Below, one piece after another: positions 1 through 7,789 of a stretch of 16,711 bases of DNA. The position numbers and the translations under genes are program-made. The DNA is from Sulfurimonas sp. UBA6792 (GTDB lineage Bacteria; Campylobacterota; Campylobacteria; Campylobacterales; Sulfurimonadaceae). The notes under the pieces are model-generated. The model saw nothing but the letters and a program-made list of their open reading frames with translations, was not told the DNA's origin and did not search any database. Each line of letters starts with the position of its first letter. Within the stretch, counting starts at the first letter, position 1. The stretch lies in NCBI GenBank assembly GCA_002452425.1, contig DKFQ01000127.1, forward strand, positions 1 through 16,711. Reading direction: 5' to 3'.

Positions 1-1139
1 GTCTGTTTTTCGATATTTACTCTGACTTTTTCTATGATTGTTTTTGCTTGCTCGATAGTGACATTTTTAAGCATAATAACAAACTCTTCACCGCCCCATC
101 GTGCAATAAGGTCATTTTCTCGCAAAGAGTTTTTAATGGTTTTTGCTACGGCGATAAGCGCTTCATCACCGATTTGATGCCCATAGGTGTCGTTGATACT
201 CTTAAAATAATCTATATCCGCAAGAGCTAAAACAAAATCAACATCCGCTCTTCTTTGATGCTTTGCTACAAAGTTGATGCTCTCATCAAAATGCGCACGA
301 TTGTAAAGTTTGGTAAGCGGGTCTGTGATGTAAAGCTCTGCTAAGAGTTTCTCGTTGGTGATGTCATGAAAAACAGCGCTAAACTCTACAATCTCATCAT
401 GAGCGTTGAGGATGGGCATAACACGAGTTTGAAACCACTTTTCAGCTCCTTTTGAAGTTTGAAAACGCAACTCCCCACTCCAAGATTTTTTGTTTCTAAT
501 ACTCTCCCACATATCTTTATAGATAGCATCAGAGCTCTCTTTGAGCTTAAACATGGAGATATTTTTACCAAGAAGCTCTTTTTTAGACATCTCAAAAAAG
601 TCGCAAAAAAATGTGCTTACATCTTTGATAGTGCCATTAGCAGATGTTTTCATCACGATGATATTTTTGTCAATTATCTCTCTATCGGCTTCTAGTTTAT
701 CGTTGAGCTTATGCACCATCTGCACCTCTTTTTTGATAACCATTTTTGCCTCAAAAAGCTCACTGATATCGTAGATGGAAATCATCACCTTATTTTCATG
801 GCTGATATAAGGAGAGATAGTCACTTGCTGCTGCATCAGCTTTAAAGAAGATGTGGTGACTTTGTTGCGCTCTATGGAGATAAACTTCGTACTACTGTTC
901 GCATCATAAAAAGTAGGCGTGCCGATGGAGAGAGCAGTTTTGATTTTTCTTTGAAGCACTGTATAGTTTATCTGTGGAAAAAACTCCGCCAAACTTTTAC
1001 CTACAATCTGCTCTTTTTGGATTTGCGTATTGATGCAAAGCCATCTGTTCCAGTAGCTTACCTTAAACGTATCATCAATTATCATATGCCCATTTTCAAG
1101 CGAGTCTAACAAGACATCGGGGTATTTTATCTCCATCAT
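1..1139 (-). CDS. PAS-PAS-GGDEF diguanylate cyclase, 3' end cut by window edge
   Basis: About 379 residues are visible, and the frame is still open at base 1, so the C-terminus lies outside the window. Residues about 5-130 look like a PAS domain (YWNRW, then GKSLAEFFP). About 155-265 is a second PAS domain ending in a PAC-like segment (FQTRVMPI ... VFHDIT). From about 270 a GGDEF domain begins (TDPLTKLYNRAHFDE) and includes the active-site motif GGEEF at 349-353. Five residues before it lies RxxD (REND), the usual inhibitory c-di-GMP site. The protein is therefore expected to make c-di-GMP and to be product-inhibited. No membrane segment is seen, so it is probably cytoplasmic. The start is ATG at 1139, overlapping the TGA of the CheC-like gene (ATGA), which suggests translational coupling. 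A second ATG follows directly. An EAL domain beyond the edge cannot be excluded. Confidence 0.9.
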   Translation of the reverse strand, partial: MMEIKYPDVLLDSLENGHMIIDDTFKVSYWNRWLCINTQIQKEQIVGKSLAEFFPQINYTVLQRKIKTALSIGTPTFYDANSSTKFISIERNKVTTSSLKLMQQQVTISPYISHENKVMISIYDISELFEAKMVIKKEVQMVHKLNDKLEADREIIDKNIIVMKTSANGTIKDVSTFFCDFFEMSKKELLGKNISMFKLKESSDAIYKDMWESIRNKKSWSGELRFQTSKGAEKWFQTRVMPILNAHDEIVEFSAVFHDITNEKLLAELYITDPLTKLYNRAHFDESINFVAKHQRRADVDFVLALADIDYFKSINDTYGHQIGDEALIAVAKTIKNSLRENDLIARWGGEEFVIMLKNVTIEQAKTIIEKVRVNIEKQ

Positions 1140-1750
1140 CCGTAAATCTCTTCTATCTTCTCATCGATGAGCACTTTCAAGCTCTCTATGGCTTCATCTT
1201 TGGTAAGAATATAAATATTGCCATTGATTTGTTGGTCTTGAAAATCCAAAATCGTACTGATAATGATGATTTTTGAGTACTCCGAAATCTCTTCTTCATC
1301 GACGATAGAGTGTGCATCACTCAAATGCAGATACGGGACAAAAAACTGAACCTGCGTGCCTAACTCTTGCGTCAGTCTGCTCACGATGGTGGAGGTAAGG
1401 ATGTTGGTGAGCTCTATAACCGCATCGTTTATCTCTTCGGAGGATGGCGTCACAATGCTATAGAGATGTTTGCCAAGATTTGTTGCAGAGTCCTCACGGA
1501 TGAGAAAGATACACTCTCCGCCAAATTTGCCCGTAAAGAGCTGTTTGGTTGTGTAGTACATAGAGTTTGTGTCGATGGTTGCTTCTATTTTGCTTGCGAG
1601 CTCATGTGCGTTACAAATCTCTATCTTTGGTATATGCATCGTTCCAAAAGCATCTAAAAGGTCTGCAAGGCTTGCTGTTGCAGCGCCAATGGAGACATTC
1701 ATAAACTCTCTAAGTGCGTCTAGTTGATCTTCGTTAAATACTAAATTCAA
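1136..1750 (-). CDS. CheC-like CheY-P phosphatase
   Basis: A 204-residue protein of the CheC/CheX/FliY phosphatase family. The family signature ExxN appears twice: E15/N18 in LREFMNVSIGAA and E113/N116 in VIELTNILTS. The two motifs sit in pseudo-symmetric halves, as in CheC, whose members remove phosphate from phospho-CheY. No FliN domain is attached, so it is not FliY. The likely substrate is the CheY-like receiver encoded just upstream, 11 bases away. The start is TTG at 1750, with no closer in-frame ATG that keeps the first helix, and an AAGGG stands 8 bases upstream. The stop overlaps the start of the PAS-GGDEF gene. It could also act on receivers elsewhere, for example that of the hybrid kinase. 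Confidence 0.83.
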   Translation of the reverse strand: MNLVFNEDQLDALREFMNVSIGAATASLADLLDAFGTMHIPKIEICNAHELASKIEATIDTNSMYYTTKQLFTGKFGGECIFLIREDSATNLGKHLYSIVTPSSEEINDAVIELTNILTSTIVSRLTQELGTQVQFFVPYLHLSDAHSIVDEEEISEYSKIIIISTILDFQDQQINGNIYILTKDEAIESLKVLIDEKIEEIYG

Positions 1751-1761
1751 TGCCCTAACCC

Positions 1762-2127
1762 TTACAGTAATAAATCATTTTCAAAAATATGCATCATAAT
1801 CTCATGATTGATGGGTTTTGGATACATATTTTTCGCACCTGCGACAAGAACCCTTAGCTTTGCTTCGCTTTGGATGTCCGCACTCACAACGATAACCTGA
1901 GCCTCTTTGTCTATCTCTATGATTCGCTTTAGCGCCTCATAACCATCCATCACAGGCATAGTCAAATCCAAAAAGACAACTTGCGGTCGCTCTTTTTCAT
2001 ACATCTCTACCGCCTCAAGACCGTTAGTAGCTTGAAAAAGCTCCACATCAGGTGCAATCTCTTTGAGGCTTTTAATTACGCCCATTCTAGCGATTTTTGA
2101 ATCATCTACTACTAAGACTTTCAACAC
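1762..2127 (-). CDS. CheY-like single-domain response regulator
   Basis: A receiver domain of about 121 residues with no output domain. The acidic pair is D8/D9 (VVDDS), the phosphate acceptor D54 (FLDLTMPVMDG), the switch Ser S82 (VVSAD) and the conserved Lys K104 (YPKPI). It probably takes phosphate from the hybrid kinase encoded upstream and loses it to the CheC-like protein downstream. The longest frame starts at GTG 2127, but the GGGG Shine-Dalgarno run (2131-2134) is only 3 bases from it and 6 bases from the next codon, TTG 2124. TTG may therefore be the true start, giving MKVLVVDDS. It is unlikely to be the main flagellar CheY because no flagellar or cheA/cheW genes are nearby, but that is inference. 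Confidence 0.9.
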   Translation of the reverse strand: MLKVLVVDDSKIARMGVIKSLKEIAPDVELFQATNGLEAVEMYEKERPQVVFLDLTMPVMDGYEALKRIIEIDKEAQVIVVSADIQSEAKLRVLVAGAKNMYPKPINHEIMMHIFENDLLL

Positions 2128-2150
2128 TGACCCCTTTTTCTATAATTTTT

Positions 2151-2156
2151 ATTATA
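2151..2156 (-). promoter_or_regulatory. Possible internal promoter -10 box before the CheY-like gene
   Basis: On the minus strand the 41-base gap between the kinase and the CheY-like gene holds a perfect TATAAT about 24 bases before the start. Campylobacterota promoters often have a good -10 box without a recognisable -35. The box is also one arm of a small AT palindrome (TATAAT-TTTT-ATTATA, 2141-2156). This is the largest gap in the run, so the last three genes may have their own promoter. Confidence 0.4.
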
Positions 2157-2168
2157 AGATAACTTCAA

Positions 2169-4946
2169 TTAATCGACACTAAAACGCGCTTCTATCTGTT
2201 CAAGCACCTCTAAGGCTGCAGCATAGTCATACTCGCTAAGATGTTTTTGCACCTCTGCTCTGCACTCCACACCCTCAATCGCTTCAAGCTGCGCTAGGAG
2301 CAAATCGACCATCTCATTGCTTATGAGTGTGCTCTCTTGAAGGTCGCCACTCACCATCTCGATGGTTCTCAAAAGCTCCTCTTTGGTGTAGCTTACGCTC
2401 TGCTTTGGCGCTTCTTTGGCTTCAAGGCTCTTTTTGAGAGAAGCAAAAGTTTGCTCAATGCTCTCTTTGAGTTTTGGAACCATTTTTACGCGCTCCTCGT
2501 GCTCTTTAGTAGTGTACATCTGCAAACAAAGAGCGAAGATACCTTTGAGTGCAAGATTGCCGCTTACCCCTTTGAGGTTGTGGATAAAGCGCTCAAACTC
2601 TTCTGAACCAACCACAAGAGTATCAAGCTGTGCTGCAATATCGCTGTTGTTTTGTACATAACTTAGCAAAACAGCATGCGCACGCTCTTTTTTGTTGTCA
2701 AATCGCTTGTAAAGCTCCTCAAAGTCCACACCCTCGATGCTCATAGAATCTTCTGGATGCTCTTTTTCTTCTGTTTTGCTTGTAGAAAATCTTTTATGCC
2801 CAAGATATTTTTTGAGTATCTCTTCAAGCGCATCGACATCAAGGGGTTTTGAGAGGTGGTCATTCATGCCCGCTTTTTGCGTTCTCTCTTTGTCGTTTTC
2901 CATCACAGTGGCACTTAGTGCGATGATAGGCGTCTTTGTGTCAAACTCTCTTATCTTTTGCGTTGCTTCGATACCATCCATCACAGGCATTTGCAAATCC
3001 ATAAAAACGATGTCAAATCTCTCTTGCTGCATCATCTGCACCGCTATGAGCCCATTTTCAGCAATGCGCACCTCAAGTCCAAATTGCCCAAGGTTCTCGG
3101 ACGCTACTATCTGGTTGATCTCATAATCCTCAACAAGAAGCGCTCTAGCGACAGTTGTAAACTCCTCTTTTGCTTGCGCAGATACCTCTGTTTGGCTCTC
3201 TTGCTCCTCTTTGGTGTAGCCTAGCAGAAGCGTAAAGCTAAACTCACTCCCCTCTCCCTCTTGACTTTGCAGTGTGATAGTTCCACCCATCAGCTCCACT
3301 AAACGCTTCGATATCATCAGCCCAAGACCTGTACCGCCATAAACTCTCGTGTTAGAGACATCTACCTGACTAAACGCACTAAAGAGCTTCTCTTGCTTCT
3401 CTTTAGCTATCCCAATCCCCGTATCTTTGACACTGAAACAGAGCTTGATACGCTCTTCTTGAATCCACTCAAGGGCTACATGGAGGCGCACCTCCCCTTG
3501 ATGCGTAAACTTGATGGCATTTCCTACAAGGTTGGTTAAGACCTGCATAAGTCGAAATGGGTCTCCGACAAGATTATTCTTAACTTCTGGAGCGACACTG
3601 TATGCGAGTAAAATGCCCTTTTGTTCCGCTTGATAACCAAAGAGATCTACGATGTTTTTTAGCATAACATCCAGTTCAAATGGCGTCTCTTCTATCTCCA
3701 TTTTGTTTGCTTCTATCTTAGAGTAATCCAAAATATCATTTATGATATTAAGTAGTATCTTTGATGAGTAAATCGCTTTTGTGAGATACTCTCTTTGCGT
3801 AGTACTTAAGTCTGTCTTAAGCACCAAAGAAACCAACCCTATAATCCCATTGAGCGGTGTTCGTATCTCGTGGCTCATATTTGCCAAAAAGGCAGATTTG
3901 GCACTGTTGGCGCTCTCTGCCTCTTTTTTATGCTTGTTAATAGTATAAAAAGAGTACAAAATGATGCCAAGAAGTAAGACGACGACAAAAAAAGTAGAGA
4001 TACTTTTGCTTCTTGCATACTCCAAAATATCATTTGGACGGCTGACAATGATATAAGCGACATGTTTTTTTGTGTAAATATTTACAATTGGAAGAAAAGT
4101 TGTGATGTAGTTTTTGTTGTTGTAAATCTGTACAAAGTTAAATCCCTGCCCTTTTTGAATGCTTTTGCTAAGAGACGGGTACTGTGCGGAGAGTTGTTCT
4201 ATAAGCACATCACCGCCATTAGATATGCTCTTTTCATAAAGGTAACGTTCATCTAAGCCACTCTGTTCATAGTTGCTCTTTTGGCTCTCAAAAACACGCT
4301 CTTCAACAAGCTCTTTTTTGATGATAAAATCAACATGCCCTTTTGTCTCCTCTTTGATTCTCTCGATGAGTGATTCCATGGAAACCGATGTCTCTACACT
4401 TCCCAAGTGCTGGTTCGTTCTTTTGTCTATAAGAGGATAGACAAAACGGTAACCGTTATAAATCCTCCCCTCTTCAAAACCCGCTATAAATCTCTTCTCT
4501 CTGTTGACAAATGCTACCGTCTCTCTGACATCACTTAAGTTGTCACCAAACAATTCAGGCTTATGAAAACGCAAGAAACTATCATTGTTTGGAAGATGGA
4601 AATGGAGCTGTTTTATCCTAAAAAGGTGCATGCTCTTATAACTCTCATTGAGATGCGCAAAAAGCGCCTCTCGTGCGTCTGACATCTGTTTTGCATCACC
4701 ACTGTTTGCTTGAAACATGAGGTTATAAACACTCTGCGTATCAAGCTTGTTGATAAAAAAAATCTCTGAATGGGTTTTAAATGCGTGCGTTATGGTATTG
4801 AGGGTAATTTGTAAAAGCTCTTTTTCTTGCTGTAAAACTTCCCGTTTATGCCCTTGACTCTGATACTGGATAATCTGCCATATCCCAAAAGAGCCAACAA
4901 GGAAAAAAAGTACATAAAAAAGAGAGTTTTTGCGCCATTTCGCCAT
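2169..4946 (-). CDS. Hybrid sensor histidine kinase: dCache_3-like sensor, HisKA, HATPase_c, REC, Hpt
   Basis: A 925-residue membrane kinase. TM1 is about residues 8-28 and TM2 about 315-336. Between them is a periplasmic sensor whose stretch LHFHLPNNDSFLRFHKP...FGDNLSDVR...GFEEGR resembles the dCache_3 double sensory domain. The cytoplasmic part has HisKA with H359 (NMSHEIRTPLNG), then HATPase_c with N476 (NLVGNAIKFT), DTGIG from D508 and GGTGLGL at 537-543. A receiver follows with D607, acceptor D650 (FMDLQMPVMDG), S678 and K700. An Hpt domain has H789 (FIHNLKGVSGNL). A helical tail runs from about 855 to 925. No clear HAMP domain is visible. The layout suggests an internal His-Asp-His relay, perhaps onward to the adjacent CheY-like receiver. 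It starts 9 bases after psd, and its AAGGA overlaps the psd stop. The ligand is unknown. Confidence 0.93.
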   Translation of the reverse strand: MAKWRKNSLFYVLFFLVGSFGIWQIIQYQSQGHKREVLQQEKELLQITLNTITHAFKTHSEIFFINKLDTQSVYNLMFQANSGDAKQMSDAREALFAHLNESYKSMHLFRIKQLHFHLPNNDSFLRFHKPELFGDNLSDVRETVAFVNREKRFIAGFEEGRIYNGYRFVYPLIDKRTNQHLGSVETSVSMESLIERIKEETKGHVDFIIKKELVEERVFESQKSNYEQSGLDERYLYEKSISNGGDVLIEQLSAQYPSLSKSIQKGQGFNFVQIYNNKNYITTFLPIVNIYTKKHVAYIIVSRPNDILEYARSKSISTFFVVVLLLGIILYSFYTINKHKKEAESANSAKSAFLANMSHEIRTPLNGIIGLVSLVLKTDLSTTQREYLTKAIYSSKILLNIINDILDYSKIEANKMEIEETPFELDVMLKNIVDLFGYQAEQKGILLAYSVAPEVKNNLVGDPFRLMQVLTNLVGNAIKFTHQGEVRLHVALEWIQEERIKLCFSVKDTGIGIAKEKQEKLFSAFSQVDVSNTRVYGGTGLGLMISKRLVELMGGTITLQSQEGEGSEFSFTLLLGYTKEEQESQTEVSAQAKEEFTTVARALLVEDYEINQIVASENLGQFGLEVRIAENGLIAVQMMQQERFDIVFMDLQMPVMDGIEATQKIREFDTKTPIIALSATVMENDKERTQKAGMNDHLSKPLDVDALEEILKKYLGHKRFSTSKTEEKEHPEDSMSIEGVDFEELYKRFDNKKERAHAVLLSYVQNNSDIAAQLDTLVVGSEEFERFIHNLKGVSGNLALKGIFALCLQMYTTKEHEERVKMVPKLKESIEQTFASLKKSLEAKEAPKQSVSYTKEELLRTIEMVSGDLQESTLISNEMVDLLLAQLEAIEGVECRAEVQKHLSEYDYAAALEVLEQIEARFSVD

Positions 4947-4955
4947 AAAAAATCC

Positions 4956-5774
4956 TTATCGTAGCTTCGCTATCGTCTGTGCATACTTCACGTTTTCGCC
5001 CGCTTTTACATCAAGCTCCAGCATCTCTTTTTGTGCCAAAATAACGATGGTAGAACCCATCTCAAAACAGCCAAAATCATCCCCTTTGTTGCAGTGGAGA
5101 TTTTCATACTCATACGCCACACTTTGCAGAGCATCCGCATCGGTTTTTATGCGTGGTTCAAAAGCAACCTGCATCACGCCGACATTGAGCGCACTTACAA
5201 GCACCATGTAAAATCTTTTTTGATTTGGAGTTTCGCAAAGAAGCACAACCCGCTCATTTTCTACAAAAAGATTGAGCTTGTTTTTAAGTGAGGGCATATT
5301 GACAGGATAAAATTTCCCAGGGATATGAACTGCTCTTAGCACTTTTAGGTTTGTGGGCATATGGTAGCGATGATAATCTCTTGGCGAGAGATAGAAGTTT
5401 ATAAAAGTGCCGTCATGAACCATGGCTTTTTCTTCACTGCTAAAATGCTCCCCCAAAAGCGCATCAGAGCTGTAACGCATCCCTTTTATCTGAAGCGCAT
5501 ACTCACTCTCCAGCACACCGCATTCAGAGACAAGAGAGTCACACGGCGAGATAAAATCCTCGCTATCAAGCGAAAAAACTCTATCTTCTCTTAGTTTTCT
5601 TGTAAAAAGTGCATTGAGCGAGCGGTAGGTTTGCGGTGCATGAAATTCGCTCATATTAAGCCCCATCAAAGAGACATAAGAGCTGTTTATAAAATTTTGA
5701 ATCGGTGTGGCAAACTCTTTGTTTGCAAACTTTCCAAATGCTTGTGAAATTGCCGAAGTTATATGTTTACTCAT
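4956..5774 (-). CDS. psd: Phosphatidylserine decarboxylase proenzyme
   Basis: Converts phosphatidylserine to phosphatidylethanolamine at the inner membrane. The 272-residue proenzyme has the self-cleavage motif as MGST (239-242), in the place of the usual LGST; cleavage before S241 should create the pyruvoyl group. The other triad members are visible as D79 (SPCDS) and H135 (YLSPRDYHRYHMP). These three residues match Asp90, His147 and Ser254 of the E. coli enzyme. The ATG at 5774 lies inside the end of truD, an 8-base overlap, and is preceded by AAGGAAAA, so the two are probably translationally coupled. No phosphatidylserine synthase gene is in the window. Confidence 0.95.
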   Translation of the reverse strand: MSKHITSAISQAFGKFANKEFATPIQNFINSSYVSLMGLNMSEFHAPQTYRSLNALFTRKLREDRVFSLDSEDFISPCDSLVSECGVLESEYALQIKGMRYSSDALLGEHFSSEEKAMVHDGTFINFYLSPRDYHRYHMPTNLKVLRAVHIPGKFYPVNMPSLKNKLNLFVENERVVLLCETPNQKRFYMVLVSALNVGVMQVAFEPRIKTDADALQSVAYEYENLHCNKGDDFGCFEMGSTIVILAQKEMLELDVKAGENVKYAQTIAKLR

Positions 5775-6843
5775 TGATTTTCCTTTTTGCTATCTCTTCG
5801 ATGAGAACCGTTGCATAAGAGCCTTTTGGAAGATAAAAGTTTAGCTCATACTGTGCCTCTTCATTTCTGTATCTTCCATCTATGTCTTTTGGAAAAACCC
5901 ATGCGTAGCGTCTCGCACCATCCTCATCGATAGTATCGTCAAAATCTTTTTCTATCTCTCTTGCGATGCCTGAAGCCAACCTTGCTTTTTTACCACACAA
6001 AAGCCCAGTAACAGAGATATCTCTTTCGTTAAACCTAGCAAAATCATTCTCTTCCCCACAAAACTCAAAGAGTCTTCCATGCGGATAGTGCTCCATGATA
6101 TCCCCACTGATAAGCTTAAACGGATGTTTTTGCGCTTTCATCTGCAAAAGTTCCTCTTTTGGCATATTTAAAAGCGGCTCAAGCTCTTTTACTTCAAAAT
6201 TTTGAATGAGCGTATTTATCTCCAATCTTCGACTTAACCATAGATTGAAAAGATGACTTTGGTATGCATTTATGAGAAGCTGTTTTACCTTTGGGTTGCG
6301 CTCTTTTTTCTCGCCTTTTGCTATCTTTTCTCCATCGATATGGTTGTTGCCATCCGTCCCAAATCTCTGATATCCAAAGTAGTTTGGCATTCCAAAAGCG
6401 GCGATATTTTTAAGCGCCTCATCTATCTTCAAAGCAGCCGTAGGATTTACTTTTTTGAGTTTTATGTAAAACTTATTGCCATTTAAATGCCCTATGCGTA
6501 TCTTGTTGTTATGGTATGTTTTGGAGAGAATCTTTACATCTTCATGCTCAAACGCATCCATTTTTGCTTCATGTGTTTTATGTAAAGAGATATACTGTTT
6601 TGTCATAGCATGCTTATCTTTAAGCCCCGCATACCCTATCTCTTTGTTTTTGATGCCGAGATATTTTGCAATCATAGAAACAAGTTCAAGCGTAGAGATT
6701 CCCTTCTTTCTAACCCACAATACAAGGTGTTCCCCCTCCCCACAAAACTCATAAAGAGGCACCTCTTCAACCACAAAATCCCGCGGTGTCTGTCTAAAAT
6801 GAAAATCAATACTTGAGTGAGAGAGCGAATAAAATCTGTCCAT
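5767..6843 (-). CDS. truD: tRNA pseudouridine(13) synthase TruD
   Basis: Makes pseudouridine at position 13 of tRNA(Glu). The 358-residue length is close to the E. coli protein at about 349. The family motif YAGLKDKHAMTKQ spans residues 71-83, with catalytic Asp D76. Further family hallmarks are PNYFGYQRFG in the middle of the protein and NAYQSHLFNLWLSR near residue 200. The ATG at 6843 has a good AGGA site 6 bases upstream. It lies 15 bases after thiL and overlaps psd, so it is the middle gene of a housekeeping trio. Confidence 0.95.
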   Translation of the reverse strand: MDRFYSLSHSSIDFHFRQTPRDFVVEEVPLYEFCGEGEHLVLWVRKKGISTLELVSMIAKYLGIKNKEIGYAGLKDKHAMTKQYISLHKTHEAKMDAFEHEDVKILSKTYHNNKIRIGHLNGNKFYIKLKKVNPTAALKIDEALKNIAAFGMPNYFGYQRFGTDGNNHIDGEKIAKGEKKERNPKVKQLLINAYQSHLFNLWLSRRLEINTLIQNFEVKELEPLLNMPKEELLQMKAQKHPFKLISGDIMEHYPHGRLFEFCGEENDFARFNERDISVTGLLCGKKARLASGIAREIEKDFDDTIDEDGARRYAWVFPKDIDGRYRNEEAQYELNFYLPKGSYATVLIEEIAKRKINE

Positions 6844-6858
6844 ATCTTTCCTATTTAT

Positions 6859-7677
6859 TTAAAAATGATGCGCTTTGCATCTGTTTTTGTAACCACTTCT
6901 CACGCATTCCCCGATGATTTTTATGGGAGTTCGTGTCAGTTTGGCATGTCTTAAAAGTGCTTTTTTGTCTCTTTTGTCAAAACCAAAGAGTATCTCATAC
7001 TCTTCGCCGCTGCATCCAATTTTTTTTGCTGTTTTTTTGTAAAATCGAAATCCAACTCTATTTACGTTTGAGAGTTTACCCAAATCGCTAAAAATTCCAT
7101 CTGAAATGTCCATGCCTGATTTTAAAAAACGGCGACTCTTTGAGACAAATTTTTCCCGCAACTCAATGTTTACAAACTTTGATTTGGCATGAATTCTGCC
7201 TAAATTCATCAATTTTTTAAGCTCTTTTGCACTTTTGCCAACCTCACCTGTATGGGCTAAAAGGTTGCCCACGCGTAAGCCTTTGCGCAGCAGCGGTTTT
7301 TTTGCCTCTGAGATGATGGTTATAGTGATGTCAAGCTTGGAGTTACTTATGGTATCTCCGCCGATAATCTCTACACCATACTTTGCCCCACTCTCTAAAA
7401 AACCTCTTGCAAGTTCACGCGCTTGCTCTTTTGTGATGCTCTTTGGCATGGCAACGCTTAGCAGCGCATACTTTGGTTTTGCGTTCATGGCAATGGCATC
7501 GGAGATATTGACCGCCATCGCTTTTGCGGCTATCTGGTAGTGACTCATCCACGCTTTTTTGAAATGCACATTCTCAAAAAAAGCATCTTTTGAGTAAACC
7601 ATCTCACCCACCAAAGCGCCATCATCACCTATATTTTTACTTTCAAATTGTTTGATAAAATAGTTTTCCAAATCCAA
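6859..7677 (-). CDS. thiL: Thiamine-monophosphate kinase
   Basis: Phosphorylates thiamine monophosphate to thiamine pyrophosphate with ATP. At 272 residues it is shorter than E. coli ThiL (about 325). It keeps the AIR-synthase-fold signatures GDDGA (17-21, nucleotide and Mg2+ binding), VNISDAIAMNAKP (from about 56), IIGGDT (near 105) and GMDISDG (near 190). The C-terminus is rich in Lys and Arg. The start is TTG at 7677, with AAGAG (7683-7687 on the complementary strand) placed correctly before it; the codon before it in frame is ATT and no ATG fits. It is the first gene of the minus-strand run and diverges from the membrane GGDEF-like gene. Confidence 0.92.
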   Translation of the reverse strand: MDLENYFIKQFESKNIGDDGALVGEMVYSKDAFFENVHFKKAWMSHYQIAAKAMAVNISDAIAMNAKPKYALLSVAMPKSITKEQARELARGFLESGAKYGVEIIGGDTISNSKLDITITIISEAKKPLLRKGLRVGNLLAHTGEVGKSAKELKKLMNLGRIHAKSKFVNIELREKFVSKSRRFLKSGMDISDGIFSDLGKLSNVNRVGFRFYKKTAKKIGCSGEEYEILFGFDKRDKKALLRHAKLTRTPIKIIGECVRSGYKNRCKAHHF

Positions 7678-7747
7678 AATATCTCTTTAATAATAAAATA
7701 CAACAAACATAAAACAAAAAAATTACTCTACTTTTTTATTCAATCTA

Positions 7748-7756
7748 TGATAAAAT
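7748..7756 (+). promoter_or_regulatory. Probable -10 region for the degenerate GGDEF gene
   Basis: TATGATAAAAT-type -10 element (core TAAAAT at 7751-7756) in a strongly AT-rich divergent spacer, about 34 bases before the ATG at 7790. Its likely transcription start falls within the 14-bp palindrome that follows. No -35 box is evident, as is usual in this phylum. Confidence 0.35.
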
Positions 7757-7767
7757 AAGCGCTTATT
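7754..7767. repeat. 14-bp perfect palindrome AATAAGCGCTTATT in the divergent promoter
   Basis: A perfect dyad between thiL and the degenerate GGDEF gene, overlapping the probable transcription start of the plus-strand gene. Its position suits an operator for a dimeric regulator. No regulator family can be named from this sequence, and chance dyads occur in AT-rich spacers. Confidence 0.45.
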
Positions 7768-7789
7768 ATATCATTATACAGGAAAATCA

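Noticed and set aside
386..595. 69-codon minus-strand frame inside the PAS-GGDEF gene
   Set aside because: A shifted-frame shadow of the PAS region, with no recognisable domain.
1136..1750. FliY or FliN flagellar switch protein
   Set aside because: The CheC-type motifs are present, but there is no FliN-like C-terminal domain and no flagellar gene nearby.
2737..3126. 129-codon plus-strand frame opposite the hybrid kinase
   Set aside because: Antisense to the receiver domain; the Ser/Cys-rich composition is typical of a reverse-strand shadow.
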